In this document: one piece after another, positions 6,211 to 6,927 of the stretch
How the letters are laid out: every line of letters begins with the position of its first letter
How positions within the stretch are numbered: position 1 is the stretch's first letter
Origin: Chloroflexota bacterium
Lineage (GTDB): Bacteria; Chloroflexota; Anaerolineae; Anaerolineales; VGOW01
Reading direction: 5' to 3'
Length of the DNA: 6,927 nt
NCBI GenBank assembly: GCA_016215145.1
Contig: JACRLA010000313.1
Coordinates: 1 to 6,927 of the forward strand
The notes under the pieces: generated by a model
Database searches by the model: none
What the model saw: the letters and a program-made list of their open reading frames with translations, nothing else
Told to the model about the DNA's origin: nothing
Made by a program: the position numbers and the translations under genes

Positions 6211-6316
6211 GCTTCCCCGAATTTGGACACATACATTCACAAGATTTCTTTTGTGAAGCCCACTTTTTGTAGGAGTGCCTTGCTCTATCCATTTGAGCTA
6301 CTGGGGCGATGGTCTC

Positions 6317-6322
6317 ATTATA
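6317..6322 (-). promoter_or_regulatory. Candidate -10 element of the tRNA-Arg gene
   Basis: Minus-strand TATAAT ends 9 nt before the tRNA 5' end, leaving a leader of only a few bases. No recognisable -35 lies 16-18 bp upstream; that space is taken by the stem-loop after the cyclase gene. Confidence 0.5.
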
Positions 6323-6324
6323 GC

Positions 6325-6352
6325 AAACATCCCACAATTTACTGGGATGTTT
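6325..6352 (-). terminator. Stem-loop at the 3' end of the cyclase gene
   Basis: A 10-bp perfect stem (6325-6334 with 6343-6352) with an 8-nt loop begins at the last base of the cyclase stop codon. The T-run downstream on the minus strand is short (TTT then GCT), so termination may be partial, with some read-through into the tRNA gene. Confidence 0.55.
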
Positions 6353-6927
6353 TAGTTGATCACTTCTTTTACTGCATAAACTACAACAGGGTCGCGCCTG
6401 CCGTGTAGGACATGCTCTTCTAACTTCTCTGCTTTCACTTGAGAACGCACTAAGAGATAGGTCACTTCACTAATCAGAATCTCTCCGGCGTGTGCGATCT
6501 CTTGCAGTCGTTTGGCGATATTCACGGCGTCGCCGACGGCAGTGTAATCCATCACCTTCTCCGAGCCGATGTTGCCGACGGTGGCGTCACCAGAGTTAAT
6601 ACCGATGCCCAGCCCAAGATGCTGCATCACGTTGGGTTCTTTAACACGCAGTTCGGAGAATGTCCGACGCATCTCGACTGCCGCCTTGACGGCGCGGAAA
6701 GTGTCGTCGCCGTCAGAAATGGGCACGCCCCATAACGCCATGATGCAGTCGCCGACGTATTTATCAAACGTCCCTTGATAATCGAAGACGGTGCGTGTGA
6801 GTTGGGAGAAGATATGGTTGAGCGTTTCTACAACTTCATTCGCGGGGCGTTTTTCGGTGAAGGCGGTGAAGCCGCGAATATCGGCGAAGAGGGTGGTGAT
6901 GAATCGGGTCTCGCCGCCGAGCCGCAG
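6352..6927 (-). CDS. Class III adenylate/guanylate cyclase catalytic domain, 5'-truncated by window edge
   Basis: The minus frame is open from the right edge to TAA at 6354-6352: 191 residues, covering almost the whole catalytic domain. Numbering visible residues from 1, the two metal-binding aspartates are D16 (FADIRGF) and D60 (KYVGDCIMALWG). The purine-specifying pair is K56 (FDKYVGD) and T129 (DYTAVGD), a lysine/threonine set typical of ATP-using class IIIb cyclases. The transition-state residues are N136 and R140 (VGDAVNIAKRLQ). All catalytic residues are present, so it should be an active adenylate cyclase making cAMP, working as a dimer. An ATG at 6741 lies inside the catalytic core and is not the true start. 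Sensor domains, often GAF, PAS, HAMP or FHA, would lie upstream outside the window. It ends close to the tRNA-Arg gene, on the same strand. Confidence 0.92.
   Translation of the reverse strand: MRLGGETRFITTLFADIRGFTAFTEKRPANEVVETLNHIFSQLTRTVFDYQGTFDKYVGDCIMALWGVPISDGDDTFRAVKAAVEMRRTFSELRVKEPNVMQHLGLGIGINSGDATVGNIGSEKVMDYTAVGDAVNIAKRLQEIAHAGEILISEVTYLLVRSQVKAEKLEEHVLHGRRDPVVVYAVKEVIN

Larger units (their letters stand above)
5612..6270 (-). mobile_element. Group I self-splicing intron in the tRNA-Arg(CCU) anticodon loop, with antisense HNH gene
   Basis: A 659-nt intron on the minus strand, about 213 nt without the inserted gene. Helices found by pairing: P2 TTCACAA/TTGTGAA (6257-6251, 6242-6236); P3 GTGTCC/GGACAC (6230-6225, 5680-5675); P4 TCGGG/CCCGA (6220-6216, 5727-5723); P5 base GCC/GGT (6212-6210, 5733-5731), extended by an 11-bp helix; P6 GCC/GGT with hairpin CTTGATA-GATA-TATCAAG (5716-5699); P7 GACTA/TAGTC (5688-5684, 5645-5641); P8 CACC/GGTG (5674-5671, 5655-5652); P9 GTCAG-GAAA-CTGAC (5634-5621). 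The terminal G at 5612 is the expected omega-G, and the intron follows U36. The order and the P/Q/R/S-like segments resemble tRNA introns of cyanobacteria and proteobacteria. P1 is unconvincing: the best pairing of the 5' exon CTCCT with GTGGG (6263-6259) has a C-U mismatch. Confidence 0.88.
5575..6307 (-). tRNA. tRNA-Arg(CCU), interrupted by a group I intron
   Basis: Read on the minus strand. Exon 1 is 6307-6271 and exon 2 is 5611-5575; joined they give a 74-nt tRNA ending in discriminator A, with CCA not encoded (CCT follows). The acceptor stem is 7 perfect pairs (GCCCCAG with CTGGGGC). The D arm is GCTC/GAGC with loop AAATGGATA, containing G18-G19 and A20, an arginine identity base. The T arm is GCGTG/CACGC with loop TTCAATT. 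The variable region is AGGCT. The anticodon loop becomes CTCCTAA, giving anticodon CCU, with the intron after U36. The anticodon stem is poor: AGGCA (27-31) faces GGCCG (39-43), giving three central G-C pairs flanked by A-G mismatches at 27-43 and 31-39. The gene may therefore be impaired, a hybrid, or a pseudogene. It recognises the AGG codon. Identity is well supported, functionality less so. Confidence 0.85.

Noticed and set aside
5613..6273. Alternative reading as tRNA-Trp(CCA) with the intron after U33
   Set aside because: It would need a U-A rather than a U-G pair at the splice site and gives no better anticodon stem. Insertion after U36 leaves the expected AA at 37-38 and a terminal G, and A20 fits arginine.
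6223..6408. Small plus-strand ORF of 61 codons downstream of the HNH gene
   Set aside because: It overlaps the tRNA 5' exon, the P2/P3 helices and the cyclase 3' end. It has no ribosome binding site and no protein-like features.

Overview
The window looks like a chromosomal segment of a free-living bacterium, most plausibly a Chloroflexota (Anaerolineae-like) member. The clue is a secreted lamin-tail-domain protein whose domains are joined by long Thr-Xaa-Thr/Thr-Pro-Thr linkers, a style common in that phylum. This is an inference from protein style, not a phylogenetic result.

Layout. Positions 1-1659 (minus) hold the N-terminal part of an exported lamin-tail-domain protein with a GTG start and a signal peptide; it runs off the left edge. 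Next come two translationally coupled minus-strand genes: a class V aminotransferase resembling the sulfurase half of molybdenum cofactor sulfurase (4051-2624) and a GrpB-DUF952 two-domain protein (2627-1749), overlapping by four bases. Divergent from them, across about 100 bp, is a second class V aminotransferase of the VC1184-type cysteine-desulfurase-like subfamily (4152-5417, plus), which lacks the sulfur-carrying cysteine. It ends just before a 17-bp perfect stem-loop that probably terminates transcription from both sides. At the right edge (6927-6352, minus) is the C-terminal catalytic part of a class III nucleotide cyclase, followed by a stem-loop.

The most striking element lies between these genes at 5575-6307 (minus): a tRNA-Arg(CCU) gene split in its anticodon loop, after U36, by a 659-nt group I intron. 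I could fold helices P2 to P9 of the intron core by eye. The intron carries, in antisense orientation, a 154-residue zinc-binding HNH endonuclease gene (5746-6210, plus) sitting in the terminal loop of P5. The gene's start codon and its last codons form the two arms of the extended P5 helix. Oddly, the spliced tRNA would have two symmetric A-G mismatches in the anticodon stem, and no convincing P1 helix is visible. The element may therefore be partly degenerate, or a hybrid created by homing with co-conversion of one exon.

The aminotransferase/GrpB-DUF952 cluster may act on sulfur or amino-acid-like substrates, but no pathway can be read from this window. The cyclase and the lamin-tail protein appear unrelated to it.
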